From the NCBI RefSeq assembly GCF_009765685.1, contig NZ_LMUY01000015.1, forward strand, positions 65,687 to 126,904: 61,218 nt of DNA, read 5' to 3'. Position 1 is the first letter of the stretch. Every line of letters begins with the position of its first letter. The DNA comes from Acidisphaera sp. L21 (lineage in GTDB: Bacteria; Pseudomonadota; Alphaproteobacteria; Acetobacterales; Acetobacteraceae). Shown here one piece after another: positions 8,779-18,207 of this stretch. The translations under genes and the position numbers were made by a program. Under the pieces are notes generated by a model, which was given only the letters and a program-made list of their open reading frames with translations, did no database searches and was not told where the DNA came from.

Positions 8779-10623
8779 TTACTCGGCCTCGGCGTGCTGC
8801 GCGGTGCGGAACCCGCCCGATTGCCGCTGCCACAGCCGGGCATAGGCGCCGTCGGCCACCAATAGGGCGGCGTGGGTGCCCTGTTCCACCACCTGGCCAC
8901 GATCCAGCACCACAATCCTGTCCATCCGCGCCAGGGTCGACAGGCGGTGCGCGATGGCGATGACGGTGCGCCCCTCCATCAGCCCATCCAGTTGTTCCTG
9001 GATGGCATTTTCAACCTCCGAATCCAGCGCACTGGTTGCTTCGTCCAGCACCAGGATGGGGGCGTTCTTCAGGATCACCCGGGCAATTGCCACGCGCTGC
9101 CGCTGGCCGCCGGATAGTTTAACCCCACGCTCGCCCACATGGGCGTCGTAGCCGCGCCGACCGTTCCAATCCTCTAACGTCCGGATGAAGCCGTCGGCAT
9201 GTGCGCGTTCCGCGGCGGCGACCACGTCGTCCTGCGACGCCTCGGGCCGGCCGTAGCGGATGTTGTCGCTGATCGAGCGGTGGAGTAGCGAGGTATCCTG
9301 CGTCACCATGCCGATCTGCCCGCGCAGGCTCTCCTGCGTCACCTGGGCGATATCCTGCCCGTCGATGGTGATGCGCCCGGCCTCCGGCGTGTAGAAACCC
9401 AGCAGCAGGTTCACCAGCGTCGACTTCCCCGCGCCGGAGGTGCCGACCAGACCAATTCGCTCGCCGGGCCGAATGGTCAGGTCCACGCCGTGCAGCACGC
9501 CGCGCTCGGTCCCGTAGCCGAACCGCAGGTGCTCGAACCGGATGGCGCCTTGGCTGACCACGAGGTCCCGCGCATCCGGTGCGTCCGGCTGCTGCCGGGG
9601 CACCGAGATAGAGCGCATGCCGTCCTGCACCACGCCCACATTCTCGAAGATCGAGGTGACGTTCTGCGACACCCAGCCGGAGATGTTGGACAATTGCCAG
9701 GCCAGCGGCAACGCCATCGCCACGGTGCCCACGCTGATGCTGCCCTGGGTCCATAGGAAGACGGATAGCGCCCCGGTGCCCACCACCATGCAGGCGTTCA
9801 GCGCATGTAGGCTGAAGGTGAACAGGGTGATCAGCCGCAGTTGATGGCGGAAGGTGGCCGTGTGCTCGTCCACCGCGGATTGAACATGCGCGTCCTCGTC
9901 CCGCGCGCGGGCGAACAGCTTGACGGTCAGGATGTTGGTGTAGCTGTCCACCACCCGGCCCGTCAGGCCGGATCGCGCCTCGGACATCCGGCGGGACCGG
10001 TCGCGCGCGCGGGGCACGAAGAAGCGCAGCAGGGCGGCGTAGCAGGCGAACCACAGCGCAATGGGCGCCGCCAGCACCGGGTCTGCCTGGCTGAGCAGCA
10101 GCATGGCCGAGCCGCCATAGACCACGATGTACCAGACGGCATTGGTGGTGGCGACGATGCTCTCCCGCAGCGCCGGGCCAACCTGCATCACGCGGTTGGC
10201 GATGCGTCCGGCGAAGTCGTTCTGGAAGAACGTCCAACTCTGCCGAACGACGTGCCAATGGCTCTGCCAGCGGACGAGGTTGGTCATGCCCGGCGCGATC
10301 GCCTGGTTGGTCACCAGGTTCAGCATCAGCATCCCGGCGGGGCGGCCGACCAGCATCACGGCGGCCATGCCCATCAACTGCCAATGCGCCTGCGCCCAGA
10401 GTTCAGCCGGCTGCAAATGGCTCACCAGGCTCACCACCCGGCCGAGGAACACCGGGATCAGGCTGTCGATGAGCGCGGTCAGCATCCCCGTGGCAAACAA
10501 GGCGATAACGAGGGCACGGGACTGCCGCACGAAGTGCCAGTAGAATGCCAGCAGCCCGTCGGGCGGCTCGCCCGGCGGCGGCGGGGCGGTGGGGCGCAAA
10601 ATTCGTTCGAACCAGGTGAGCAT
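8779..10623 (-). CDS. ABC exporter, fused permease and ATPase (MsbA/multidrug type)
   Basis: Half-transporter of about 614 residues: an N-terminal six-helix exporter domain followed by a nucleotide-binding domain. The Walker A motif is GTSGAGKST, the signature is LSGGQRQRVAIAR, Walker B is ILVLDEATSAL, and the switch histidine is in IAIAHRLSTLARM. It should act as a homodimer in the inner membrane; the substrate is not predictable. The frame stays open to 10866, but homology starts near MLTWFERILRP, so the ATG at 10623 was chosen (an ATG at 10638 is possible). It lies upstream of, and codirectional with, the atp operon. Confidence 0.9.
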   Translation of the reverse strand: MLTWFERILRPTAPPPPGEPPDGLLAFYWHFVRQSRALVIALFATGMLTALIDSLIPVFLGRVVSLVSHLQPAELWAQAHWQLMGMAAVMLVGRPAGMLMLNLVTNQAIAPGMTNLVRWQSHWHVVRQSWTFFQNDFAGRIANRVMQVGPALRESIVATTNAVWYIVVYGGSAMLLLSQADPVLAAPIALWFACYAALLRFFVPRARDRSRRMSEARSGLTGRVVDSYTNILTVKLFARARDEDAHVQSAVDEHTATFRHQLRLITLFTFSLHALNACMVVGTGALSVFLWTQGSISVGTVAMALPLAWQLSNISGWVSQNVTSIFENVGVVQDGMRSISVPRQQPDAPDARDLVVSQGAIRFEHLRFGYGTERGVLHGVDLTIRPGERIGLVGTSGAGKSTLVNLLLGFYTPEAGRITIDGQDIAQVTQESLRGQIGMVTQDTSLLHRSISDNIRYGRPEASQDDVVAAAERAHADGFIRTLEDWNGRRGYDAHVGERGVKLSGGQRQRVAIARVILKNAPILVLDEATSALDSEVENAIQEQLDGLMEGRTVIAIAHRLSTLARMDRIVVLDRGQVVEQGTHAALLVADGAYARLWQRQSGGFRTAQHAEAE

Positions 10624-10749
10624 CCGCCCCGCTTCCATCGTCACGACCGCCGGGTCAAACCACCGTCGCGTGACGGCGCCACCGGGGCGGCAAAAAGTGG
10701 CAAGGTTTGTGCGCGCCGGGTAAGTTGGTCTCCGAACGGAGTCGCATGC

Positions 10750-11028
10750 ATGAGCCCGACCGATCAAGCGCTTCAGATCCTCACAGGCATATTCAGAACC
10801 GTCTTCGCCGCGTTCCTGAGTTTCTTCGGCCTGGTCGAGAACGTCCTGCGTCACCTCATGGAGCAAACGGGCGTCCCGCAGCGGCTACACGGCACCATCA
10901 TCCTCGTCGCCGCCGTATTGTTCATCGTCATCGTGGCGCGCCTGTTCGGCGGCTTCTTCCGCATCCTGCTGGTCCTGTTCCTGCTCCTGCTGATCCTGCA
11001 CGTCCTGGCGCCACTGCTGGGGATCTAG
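10750..11028 (+). CDS. Small membrane protein of unknown function
   Basis: 92 residues. The N-terminal half (MSPTDQALQILTGIFRTVFA) is amphipathic. The C-terminal half has two closely spaced hydrophobic stretches (TIILVAAVLFIVIVARLF and ILLVLFLLLLILHVLAPLLG). The ATG at 10750 has GGAG eight bases upstream. That GGAG lies in a small inverted repeat, CTCCG-AA-CGGAG (10730-10741), which could partly hide the ribosome binding site. It is divergent from the ABC exporter. No family is recognised. Confidence 0.65.
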   Translation: MSPTDQALQILTGIFRTVFAAFLSFFGLVENVLRHLMEQTGVPQRLHGTIILVAAVLFIVIVARLFGGFFRILLVLFLLLLILHVLAPLLGI

Positions 11029-11039
11029 CCGGCGCCGGA

Positions 11040-11951
11040 CTATTCGGCGACGGCGACACCCTCCGGCAACTCGTCCCGCAACAGCGTCGCCAACTGGCGC
11101 AATTCCGCACCGCGTGGGTCGGTGCTGCGCCAGGCGAGCGCGATCGTCCGGCCTGCCTCCACCTCCGGAAGTGAGCGGGTGGAGACCAGGGTTTCCATCG
11201 ATTGCCGGCCCGCGAGGCTGAGCGCCGGCAGCAAGGAGTAGCCTTCGCCGGCGGCTATCATGTGCCACAGCGTCTCGATACTCGTGGCCTGGCGCAGTTG
11301 CGGCGTGGCGGCCGCGCACAGCGACAGGGCGTGGTCGCGCAGGCAGTGGCCTTCTTCCAGCAGGATCAGCCCCTCGGACGCCAAATCCGGCAGGTGCAGC
11401 CGTGGGAGGGAGGCGAGGCGGTGCCCCATCGGACACACCAGCACGAATGATTCGCGGAACAGCGGCTGCATTGCCAGCCCGTCCAAGGGCAGTGGAAGGG
11501 CGATCAGGATCGCATCCGTCTCCCCGGCGCGCAGTTGTTCAACCAGCGTGTCCGTCTGCCCCTCCGCCAGGCGCAGGGCGAGGCGCGGGTGGGCGGCGCG
11601 CACCTGGCGCAACAGGAATGGCAGGTAATACGGCCCCAGCGTCTGGATCGCCGCCAGGCGCAGCGGCGCGGTGAACGGCTCGGCGATGTCGCGGGCCATT
11701 TCCAGCAGGCCATGCGCCTCTGCCAGCACGCGCTCCGCCTGGTGCAGTAGCTCGGCGCCCCGTTGGGTCACCTGAACACCTTTGCGCCCTCGCTCGAACA
11801 GCGGGGTGTTCAGCAGCCCCTCCAGCTTGCGGATCTGCTCGCTGAGTGCCGGTTGGCTGACAGCGCATTGCTGCGCGGCACGGCCGAAATGTTTGGTTTG
11901 GGCGACGGCGACTGCGTATTCCAGGTCGCGGAGGGAGAGGCCAGCATTCAT
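11040..11951 (-). CDS. oxyR: OxyR-type LysR regulator (peroxide sensor)
   Basis: LysR-family regulator, 303 residues. The N-terminal winged helix-turn-helix includes FGRAAQQCAVSQPALSEQIR (about 22-41), followed by a LysR substrate domain. The sensing cysteines of OxyR are present with exact spacing, C203 and C212 in GHCLRDHALSLC, matching C199/C208 of the E. coli protein. It is divergent from the catalase gene, which is almost certainly its target. As in other OxyR systems, oxidation to a disulfide is expected to switch on catalase transcription. Confidence 0.93.
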   Translation of the reverse strand: MNAGLSLRDLEYAVAVAQTKHFGRAAQQCAVSQPALSEQIRKLEGLLNTPLFERGRKGVQVTQRGAELLHQAERVLAEAHGLLEMARDIAEPFTAPLRLAAIQTLGPYYLPFLLRQVRAAHPRLALRLAEGQTDTLVEQLRAGETDAILIALPLPLDGLAMQPLFRESFVLVCPMGHRLASLPRLHLPDLASEGLILLEEGHCLRDHALSLCAAATPQLRQATSIETLWHMIAAGEGYSLLPALSLAGRQSMETLVSTRSLPEVEAGRTIALAWRSTDPRGAELRQLATLLRDELPEGVAVAE

Positions 11952-12055
11952 TGTGCGATAGGGTATGCCGAATGATTGGGTAGGGACAATCGATTACACC
12001 TTTCTAGCCAAAGGTGCCAATTGTTAGGTCCGGATTTATCTGGAGGATCCAATCC
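11952..12055. promoter_or_regulatory. oxyR-katA divergent promoter/operator region
   Basis: The 104-base gap between the divergent oxyR and katA genes must hold both promoters and the OxyR site. An inverted repeat GATTG...CAATC spans 11974-11991, and ATAG/CTA-like elements flank it. A full ATAG-N7-CTAT tandem OxyR consensus could not be matched with confidence. The katA ribosome site GGAGG is at the right end, nine bases before its ATG. Confidence 0.5.
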
Positions 12056-13564
12056 ATGACCGACCGCCCAATGCTGACCACCACCGCCGGCGCACCCTGG
12101 CCCGATAACCAGAATAGCGAGAGCGCGGGCGCCCGCGGCCCGGTGTTGATCCAGGACTACCAATTGATCGAGAAGCTGGCGCACCAGAACCGCGAGCGCA
12201 TTCCAGAACGTGTGGTGCACGCCAAGGGCTCCGGCGCATACGGCACCTTCACCGTAACCAACGACCTGGCCAAATACACGAGGGCCAAGATCTTCGGCGA
12301 AGTCGGCAAGAAAACCGAATTCCTGCTCCGCTTTTCCACCGTCGCCGGGGAGCGTGGGGCCGCGGATGCCGAGCGCGACGTGCGCGGGTTCGCAGTCAAG
12401 TTTTACACCGACGAGGGCAATTGGGACCTGGTGGGCAACAATACGCCCGTGTTCTTCATCCGCGACCCGATGAAGTTCCCGGACTTCATCCGCACGCAGA
12501 AGCGCCATCCGCGTAGCAACATGCGATCTGCCACGGCGATGTGGGATTTCTGGTCCAACTCGCCGGAAAGCCTGCACCAAGTGACCATCCTGTTCAGCGA
12601 CCGCGGCCTGCCGCAGGGCTACGGCCACATGAACGGCTACGGCAGCCACACCTACAGCCTGTGGAACGATGCCGGGGAGCGGTATTGGGTGAAATTCCAC
12701 TTCAAGACGCTGGACGGCCATAAATACTGGACCAATGACGAAGGCAACGCCGTCATCGCCGTCGACCGCGAGAGCGCCCAGCGCGACCTGTTCGACAAGG
12801 TCGAGGCCGGGAATGGACCATCCTGGCGGGTGTGCGTACAGATCATGCCGGAACTGGATGCGGACAAGACGTCCTACAACCCGTTCGACGTGACCAAGGT
12901 GTGGCCGCATGGCGAGTATCCGCTGATCGAGGTCGGGATCGCCAAGCTGGACCGCAATCCGGACCATTATTTCGCCGAGATCGAGCAGGCGTCGTTCTCG
13001 CCGTCCAACATCGTTCCGGGCATCGGCTTCAGCCCGGACAAGATGCTGCAAGGCCGGATCTTCGCCTATGCCGACGCCCATCGCTACCGCATCGGGACGC
13101 ATTACGAGGCGCTGCCGGTGAACCGCCCCAAATCGGTGGTGAACACGTATCACGCGGATGGTTCGATGCGGTTCGATGCGCCGAAGGGGACGGACGCGTA
13201 TTACGAGCCGAACTCGTTCAACGGCCCGTTTGAGGTGAAGTCTGCGCAGGAACCACCGTTGCGGATCAGCGGGGATGCCGCCCGTTATGACCACCGCGTC
13301 GGCAACGACGATTACGGCCAGGTGCGGGCGTTGTTCCGCATCCTGGGGGCGGAGCAGCAGCAGCGCATGTTCGGCAACATCGCCGCCGCCATGCAGGGCG
13401 TGCCGCAGTTCATCGTCGACCGGCAATTGGGGCATTTTGCCAAGGTGGACCCGGCCTACGCGGCGGGCGTATCCGCCGCCCTGGCGAAGGCCGCGTTGCC
13501 AGCGAACTCCGACCCGGTGAGCGCGTCGGACGACATGAAGCCTGTGGCCGCCGCGGCAGAATAA
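12056..13564 (+). CDS. katA: Monofunctional haem catalase, small subunit (clade 3 type)
   Basis: Decomposes hydrogen peroxide to water and oxygen. It is 502 residues, the small-subunit class. The catalytic histidine is in [15 protein letters not shown], the catalytic asparagine in [15 protein letters not shown], and the proximal haem tyrosine in [15 protein letters not shown]. The frame is open from 12014, but the ATG at 12056 has GGAGG nine bases before it and fits the family N-terminus. It is divergent from oxyR, so peroxide induction is likely. Confidence 0.96.
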   Translation: MTDRPMLTTTAGAPWPDNQNSESAGARGPVLIQDYQLIEKLAHQNRERIPERVVHAKGSGAYGTFTVTNDLAKYTRAKIFGEVGKKTEFLLRFSTVAGERGAADAERDVRGFAVKFYTDEGNWDLVGNNTPVFFIRDPMKFPDFIRTQKRHPRSNMRSATAMWDFWSNSPESLHQVTILFSDRGLPQGYGHMNGYGSHTYSLWNDAGERYWVKFHFKTLDGHKYWTNDEGNAVIAVDRESAQRDLFDKVEAGNGPSWRVCVQIMPELDADKTSYNPFDVTKVWPHGEYPLIEVGIAKLDRNPDHYFAEIEQASFSPSNIVPGIGFSPDKMLQGRIFAYADAHRYRIGTHYEALPVNRPKSVVNTYHADGSMRFDAPKGTDAYYEPNSFNGPFEVKSAQEPPLRISGDAARYDHRVGNDDYGQVRALFRILGAEQQQRMFGNIAAAMQGVPQFIVDRQLGHFAKVDPAYAAGVSAALAKAALPANSDPVSASDDMKPVAAAAE

Positions 13565-13567
13565 TTC

Positions 13568-13625
13568 CGGCCAAGCGAGGGCTGGTGCGGCCGGGGCAGG
13601 CGACTGTCCCGGCCCTTCGCTTGCC
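13568..13625 (+). terminator. Possible terminator hairpin after katA
   Basis: A GC-rich stem (GGCCGGG...CCCGGCC, with outer arms CAAGCGAGGG / CCCTTCGCTTG) lies directly behind the katA stop. No T-run follows, so this may be only a partial or factor-dependent terminator. Confidence 0.35.
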
Positions 13626-13666
13626 GGGGCTACCGCGATGCGGGCGCGTTGCGGTAGAGATGCACG

Positions 13667-14782
13667 ATGTTACAAACGCAGCCCGGCATGGCAACGGACG
13701 AAGCGGTGCTGTTCCGGAGCGATAACCTTGCTGTCCGCAAGATCGGCGGTTTTTCGTCCGCGTGTTGCGTTGTCACCTTCGACTCGTTTACCGATACCCG
13801 CACGCTAGATCGCGCTGGCTTCGGCGAGCATTTCCTGCAATCCCGCCACATCGACGCGATCCACGTCGTGTCCCGTGAGAATGACTGGTACCAGTATCCG
13901 GAAATGGCGGCGGCGATGACCGTCGTCCATGCGGCGACACGCGGCTACGACCGGGTCGTCACCTACGGGTCCAGCATGGGCGCCTATGCCGCAATCCGCC
14001 TTGCCGGGCTGGCAGGGGCCAACGTCGCGCTGGCCATGTCGCCGCAATACTCCATCGACCCGGCGGTCGCCGCGTTCGAGCGCCGGTGGCGCGACGCTAG
14101 CAAACGGTTTCGCCCGGTCTGGGAGCGGGATTTGCCGTTTCCCACCTTACCCGAGGCCTATGTCGTATACGATCCGGAGGATCAGGACCGCCGGCACGTG
14201 GCGCTGTTTCAGCAGGATTTCGCCTTCACCCCCGTGCCGTTGCCGCATGCCGGGCACACGGTGAGCGGCTATTTACTGGAGGTCGGGTTGCTGCAGGCTG
14301 CCGTGTTGGCGGTATGCAGGGCGGAGTTCGACCCAGCATCGTTCATCGCGTTGGCGTGGCAGCGACGGGAGCAGTCACCGCAATACTTCCTGACGCTGGG
14401 CGAACGGGCGCGCAGCCGGCCGCATCGGATCGCGATGATGCAGCGGGCGCTGGACCTGACCCCGCGCAACATCGGCTGTCTCTCGCGGCTGGGGCTGGAA
14501 CTGGGCGCCGCCAAGCGGTTCCCGGAGGCGCTTGCCCTCCATCGGCGCGCCCTGGCGATCGAGCCGGAGCATCCCGGGCTGCTGAACAATTACAGTCTGA
14601 CGCTGCAAAAGAGCGGCGATTTTGCTGCGGCTTTGGCCGTGATGGAGAAGGTGTCGGCGCAGACCAATGGCGCAACGCTCTACGTCGCCCGGCTCCATCG
14701 ATTGCGGGCACGTGTTCGCGCTAGCGACCCCTGGTTGCGCCGGATCTACGCCGCCTCACGCAAAGTCATCGCGCCGCGATAG
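13667..14782 (+). CDS. Alpha/beta-hydrolase-like protein with C-terminal TPR repeats
   Basis: 371 residues. The N-terminal part (about 30-210) resembles an alpha/beta hydrolase, with a nucleophile elbow YGSSMGAYAA (S103) and a late histidine in LPHAGHTVSG. The C-terminal part (about 225-345) has TPR-like helical repeats, for example RALDLTPRNIGCLSRLGLEL and RRALAIEPEHPGLLNNYSLT. The substrate is unknown. It converges on the next gene, and their 3' ends overlap by 37 bases. Its position beside the tailoring cluster suggests a linked role, but that is inference. ATGs at 13667 and 13688 are both possible starts. Confidence 0.75.
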   Translation: MLQTQPGMATDEAVLFRSDNLAVRKIGGFSSACCVVTFDSFTDTRTLDRAGFGEHFLQSRHIDAIHVVSRENDWYQYPEMAAAMTVVHAATRGYDRVVTYGSSMGAYAAIRLAGLAGANVALAMSPQYSIDPAVAAFERRWRDASKRFRPVWERDLPFPTLPEAYVVYDPEDQDRRHVALFQQDFAFTPVPLPHAGHTVSGYLLEVGLLQAAVLAVCRAEFDPASFIALAWQRREQSPQYFLTLGERARSRPHRIAMMQRALDLTPRNIGCLSRLGLELGAAKRFPEALALHRRALAIEPEHPGLLNNYSLTLQKSGDFAAALAVMEKVSAQTNGATLYVARLHRLRARVRASDPWLRRIYAASRKVIAPR

Positions 14783-15675
14783 GCCGGGAAGAACTCGCTC
14801 GTGTGGCCGCCGGATAGTTGTGCGTAGCGCGCCGGGTCCAGCACCGCCCCGTAAAGGTGGGTGAATGTGGTGGCGTTGGCGAAGCCGCGTTTGAAGGCAG
14901 CCAGGGAGTCGTTCGGGTCGTCCGCATGGCCGGCACCACCGCCTAGGTCCAGCACGCGGCACTCGGCCAAATGCTCGATCGCGGCGGCGTAGACGACGTA
15001 GGTCGCGCCTACGCGATAGCCCGCCTTGCTGGTGGCGGTGAGGTGACTGTAGGCGCAGTCGCCATGCCGCACCCAAAGCTGCATCGCTAGCACGGTGCCG
15101 TCCGACGCCTCCGCCGCGAAGGCGAGGAGTTGCTGGCCCGGTAGTTGGGCTAGCGCGTCGAAGCATGAATTAGGAAAAGCCTGTAGCCCGGTGATCCCGC
15201 GCTTGGCGACCAGCCCGGCATACAGGTGTTGCCATTGTGCCCGCCACCCCGGGTCCGCCAAGTATACCAGCCGGGCCGTTGCATGCCGTGACCCCCGGCG
15301 AATGCGGTCGCGATGATGCTTCGAAGGCCCAGTGGGGCCGGCATTGCGATCGATGACGTGGTGCGTCTTGAACGCCCGGCATAGCGAGAAATGCGTCGCG
15401 AGATCTGCCGGCGGAAGGCCAACCGTTTGGTCGGCCACCAGCACGACGCTGACCGCGCCGGCCTTCGCCAACGCGTCCAGTCCGGCGGCGATGTCCGCGT
15501 CCTGGCCCAGCACGCATACCGGGTAGGGGCCCATCGCATCGACCTGGCCCGGCGCCCCCGGAATGTCCCGCAGTACCATGGCGGTGCGCCATTCCGGCAG
15601 GTCGATCGCGCACCCGACATGGGCCAGCGTTTGGGCGTAGGCGAATGAGGCGTAGGCAGGGCGCTCCTCCGTCAT
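14746..15675 (-). CDS. GNAT/FemAB-like acyl- or aminoacyl-transferase
   Basis: 309 residues. The C-terminal half has the pattern of FemAB-related GNAT domains found in polysaccharide clusters: LLAFAAEASDGTVLAMQLWV, YRVGATYVVYAAAIEHLAEC, then LDLGGGAGHADDPNDSLAAF and KRGF. Such proteins transfer acyl or aminoacyl groups to sugars or lipid-linked intermediates; the substrate here is unknown. The ATG at 15675 overlaps the stop of the upstream aminotransferase by four bases (ATGA), so the two are coupled. It is last in the leftward cluster from 19019. Confidence 0.7.
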   Translation of the reverse strand: MTEERPAYASFAYAQTLAHVGCAIDLPEWRTAMVLRDIPGAPGQVDAMGPYPVCVLGQDADIAAGLDALAKAGAVSVVLVADQTVGLPPADLATHFSLCRAFKTHHVIDRNAGPTGPSKHHRDRIRRGSRHATARLVYLADPGWRAQWQHLYAGLVAKRGITGLQAFPNSCFDALAQLPGQQLLAFAAEASDGTVLAMQLWVRHGDCAYSHLTATSKAGYRVGATYVVYAAAIEHLAECRVLDLGGGAGHADDPNDSLAAFKRGFANATTFTHLYGAVLDPARYAQLSGGHTSEFFPAYRGAMTLREAA

Positions 15676-16826
15676 GCCGCGACGACAAGCTCCCCGGCGT
15701 TCTGTGTGGCGAGCGCACCCGACAACGCGTGGCAGACGCGGGCGATATCGCCACGCGTCATGTCCACGAAACAGGGCAGGCCTAATGTGCTTTCGGTCCA
15801 GCGATTGGTAGCCGGCAACTCCTCCCGGCCGCAATCGCTGAAGGCGTCTTCCTCGTGCAGGCCGCGGCACCACCAACGCCGGGTCGCAACGCCGGCATCG
15901 GCCAGGCTGTTGACGATGTCGTCGGTCGGCGGATGGTGCGGCGCGAACGCCACGATGACCGTGGCGCTTATCCAGGTAATGCCGTAGCCCGGCAGCAAGG
16001 TGACGCCGGGGATGCGGCGCAGCAGCCGGGCATAGATTTCCGCGATGGCGACGAAGCGGGCGCGCGAACCGGGCCAGTCGTCCAGCGCCGCCAAAGCGAC
16101 GGCGGCGTTATACTCGTTCATCTTGGCGTTGGTGGCGGCGACCCGAGCCTCCCGACCACCCATGAAGCCGAAATTGGACCGGCGCTCGATATCGACGATC
16201 AGCGCCTTGTCGCGCGCGATGACCAGGCCGCCTTCGCCCGCCGGCATGATCTTGGTCGCGTGCAGGCTGATGACGGAGGGAACGCGCCCCGGGCGGAGCG
16301 AGTCGAATCCGGCGGCGGCATCGATGACGACGGGGATGCGGGTTTGTTCATGAAAGCGGTCCCATGCCGCGACATCCACCGGATGGCCGAATGCGGCGAC
16401 GGGCATCACCGCGCCCACGCGACCCGGCGGCATCTGCGCCAGCACTTGCAGCACATGCTCCGGCGTCAGCAGCCCGGCATGGGGTTCGACGTCCAGGAAG
16501 TGGGGGCGAAGCCCGGCGTTTACGACGGAGTGGGCGGAGGCGGCGAACGACCATGCCGGCATGAGGCACAGCGAGCCCTTGCGTGGCCCTTGCGCCTGCA
16601 ACGCCAGGGTCAAACCCTGCGTGGCGTTGGAAACCGTGGCAATGGAGCCGGGCGGGACGCGATAATGCTGCGTCAGCCGATCCTCCAACTCGTGGACCAG
16701 GGGACCGAAATTCGTGTAGGTGCGGCTGGCATCGATGCGTTGCAGATACGGCATCAGCGCTTCGGCCTTCGGCAGCAGAGGGCGCGCAACCGGAACGGCC
16801 GGATTCAAGTGGAAATTCTGCCGCAT
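15672..16826 (-). CDS. DegT/DnrJ/EryC1/StrS-family aminotransferase
   Basis: PLP-dependent sugar-type aminotransferase, 384 residues. The PLP lysine is in SLHATKIMPAGEGGLVIA, the substrate-gate region is FGFMGGREARVAATNAKMNE, and PVAAFGHPVDVAAWDRF is also family-like. Members usually aminate keto-sugars bound to nucleotides to make amino sugars. Neighbouring GNAT genes could then acylate the amine. No nucleotide-sugar dehydratase or epimerase is present in the window, so the keto-sugar donor is unknown. Confidence 0.88.
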   Translation of the reverse strand: MRQNFHLNPAVPVARPLLPKAEALMPYLQRIDASRTYTNFGPLVHELEDRLTQHYRVPPGSIATVSNATQGLTLALQAQGPRKGSLCLMPAWSFAASAHSVVNAGLRPHFLDVEPHAGLLTPEHVLQVLAQMPPGRVGAVMPVAAFGHPVDVAAWDRFHEQTRIPVVIDAAAGFDSLRPGRVPSVISLHATKIMPAGEGGLVIARDKALIVDIERRSNFGFMGGREARVAATNAKMNEYNAAVALAALDDWPGSRARFVAIAEIYARLLRRIPGVTLLPGYGITWISATVIVAFAPHHPPTDDIVNSLADAGVATRRWWCRGLHEEDAFSDCGREELPATNRWTESTLGLPCFVDMTRGDIARVCHALSGALATQNAGELVVAA

Positions 16827-16892
16827 GTGCTGCCTCTCCCGTTTTTGGCGAAGACCTGCGGTTCAGTCTGGAGAGAGAGTGTTGATTGCCCG

Positions 16893-17483
16893 TTAAAATG
16901 ACGGAGTCAAAACCAACCGCTTGGCCGTAGGCGGCAGCTTTGCAGGCCAGTCTGGCTGCAGCATGGCGTACAGTGCCACGTCCACACGCTGCCCCGCCAG
17001 AAAATAGGCCGCGCGTAAGGTTCCCTCGCGGGCGAAACCCAGCCGTTGATACAGCCGGTCCGCTGCAAGATTGGTGGCGAGCACGCTGAGGCCGATCCGA
17101 TGCAGATCCAACCCGGTGAAGCCGTAATCCAGGATCAGCGACGTCGCGGCAAAGCCCAGCCCGGCGCCGCGGTCGGCGCTGTCGCCGACATACAGCCCCA
17201 GCATTGCCGTGCGCTGCACCCAATCGATCGTGTGCAATTGCACCACGCCCCTCAGCACGCCATCGTGCCGGATACCGAACACGGCGCGGTTGCGCAGCCC
17301 TTGCTCGTGCAGGTCACGGATCCACTCGACAGTGGTTTCGCTGGCGATCGGGCCGCGAAATCCCATCGTCAGGTCTCGGATTGCCGGGTCGTTCTGCCAG
17401 GCGTGGATGCGTGGCGCGTCGGCGGCCTCAAGCGCGGTGAGGCCGATCGCCGCCCAGTCCGGTTCAGCCCGGCCCACGCTCAC
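16893..17483 (-). CDS. GNAT N-acetyltransferase (RimJ/PseH-like)
   Basis: 196 residues with an acetyl-CoA binding pattern: VGDSADRGAGLGFAATSLIL, DLHRIGLSVLATNLAADRLY, then QRLGFAREGTLRAAYF. It is similar in shape to PseH and RimJ/RimL proteins. In this context an N-acetyltransferase for the amino group made by the DegT-family enzyme is a reasonable guess. It begins with a GTG that overlaps the end of the methyltransferase gene by 20 bases. Confidence 0.82.
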   Translation of the reverse strand: MSVGRAEPDWAAIGLTALEAADAPRIHAWQNDPAIRDLTMGFRGPIASETTVEWIRDLHEQGLRNRAVFGIRHDGVLRGVVQLHTIDWVQRTAMLGLYVGDSADRGAGLGFAATSLILDYGFTGLDLHRIGLSVLATNLAADRLYQRLGFAREGTLRAAYFLAGQRVDVALYAMLQPDWPAKLPPTAKRLVLTPSF

Positions 17484-18207
17484 ACACCATATAGATGCTG
17501 GCGCAGAGATCGGGGTACTGCATGCCGAGTTGGTAGCAGCCCTCCATATAGTCTTCTGTGATGATCCCGGCGGCCAAGGCGGCGTCGAACTGGTAGTTGG
17601 CGAGCGCCTTGAAGATCAGCCCGCCACGCTGCACGGCGCGCAGGCCGCCATCCCGTACCACCCGCTCCAGCGTGTCGAAGGCGAAGGTGTTGCGGTGGCC
17701 GTTTGCCCGCTCCGCCGCGGTGACGGCGGTGTTGTGTGGGATCAGCCCCATCTTCACCGCGATCTGCCGGGACGGCGCCTGCGCGTTCGGCACCAGCACG
17801 AATAGCCGCCCAGTCGAGGTCAGCCAATTGCGAATTTTGGCGAGCACGGCGGCCGGGTCATCCAGATGCTCCAGCGTGTTGATGAGGAAGATCGCGTCGA
17901 ATGTTTCCTCCAACACCGCCGCCTCGAAGGTGGCGCAGAGGAATCGAACGCGGTCGCCCATGCGGGCTTGCGCGGCGTCTACCAGGCTGGGAGCGGCCTC
18001 GATCACCGTCAGGTCGGGGTAGCAGCCGGCTAGCCATTCCGTCGACTCGCCGACGTAGCAGCCGAGTTCCAGTGCGCGGCCGGCGGGCAGCAGGGGCTGG
18101 AAGGTCTGCATCATGTAGCGACGGACGATGGCGTCGAAGCCGTAATTGTAACGGCGATCGCCAAACTCGCCGGCCTCGCGCTCGAAATCTCGGGTGACGG
18201 CGTTCAT
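17464..18207 (-). CDS. SAM-dependent class I methyltransferase
   Basis: 247 residues. The SAM-binding motif I is RALELGCYVGEST. Acidic motif II is near LTVIEAAPSLVDAAQ. FDAIFLINTLEHLDDPAAVL is the usual post-motif segment. The acceptor is unknown; its neighbours suggest a sugar or small molecule. The ATG at 18207 overlaps the stop of the upstream dioxygenase gene by four bases. Confidence 0.85.
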   Translation of the reverse strand: MNAVTRDFEREAGEFGDRRYNYGFDAIVRRYMMQTFQPLLPAGRALELGCYVGESTEWLAGCYPDLTVIEAAPSLVDAAQARMGDRVRFLCATFEAAVLEETFDAIFLINTLEHLDDPAAVLAKIRNWLTSTGRLFVLVPNAQAPSRQIAVKMGLIPHNTAVTAAERANGHRNTFAFDTLERVVRDGGLRAVQRGGLIFKALANYQFDAALAAGIITEDYMEGCYQLGMQYPDLCASIYMVCERGPG

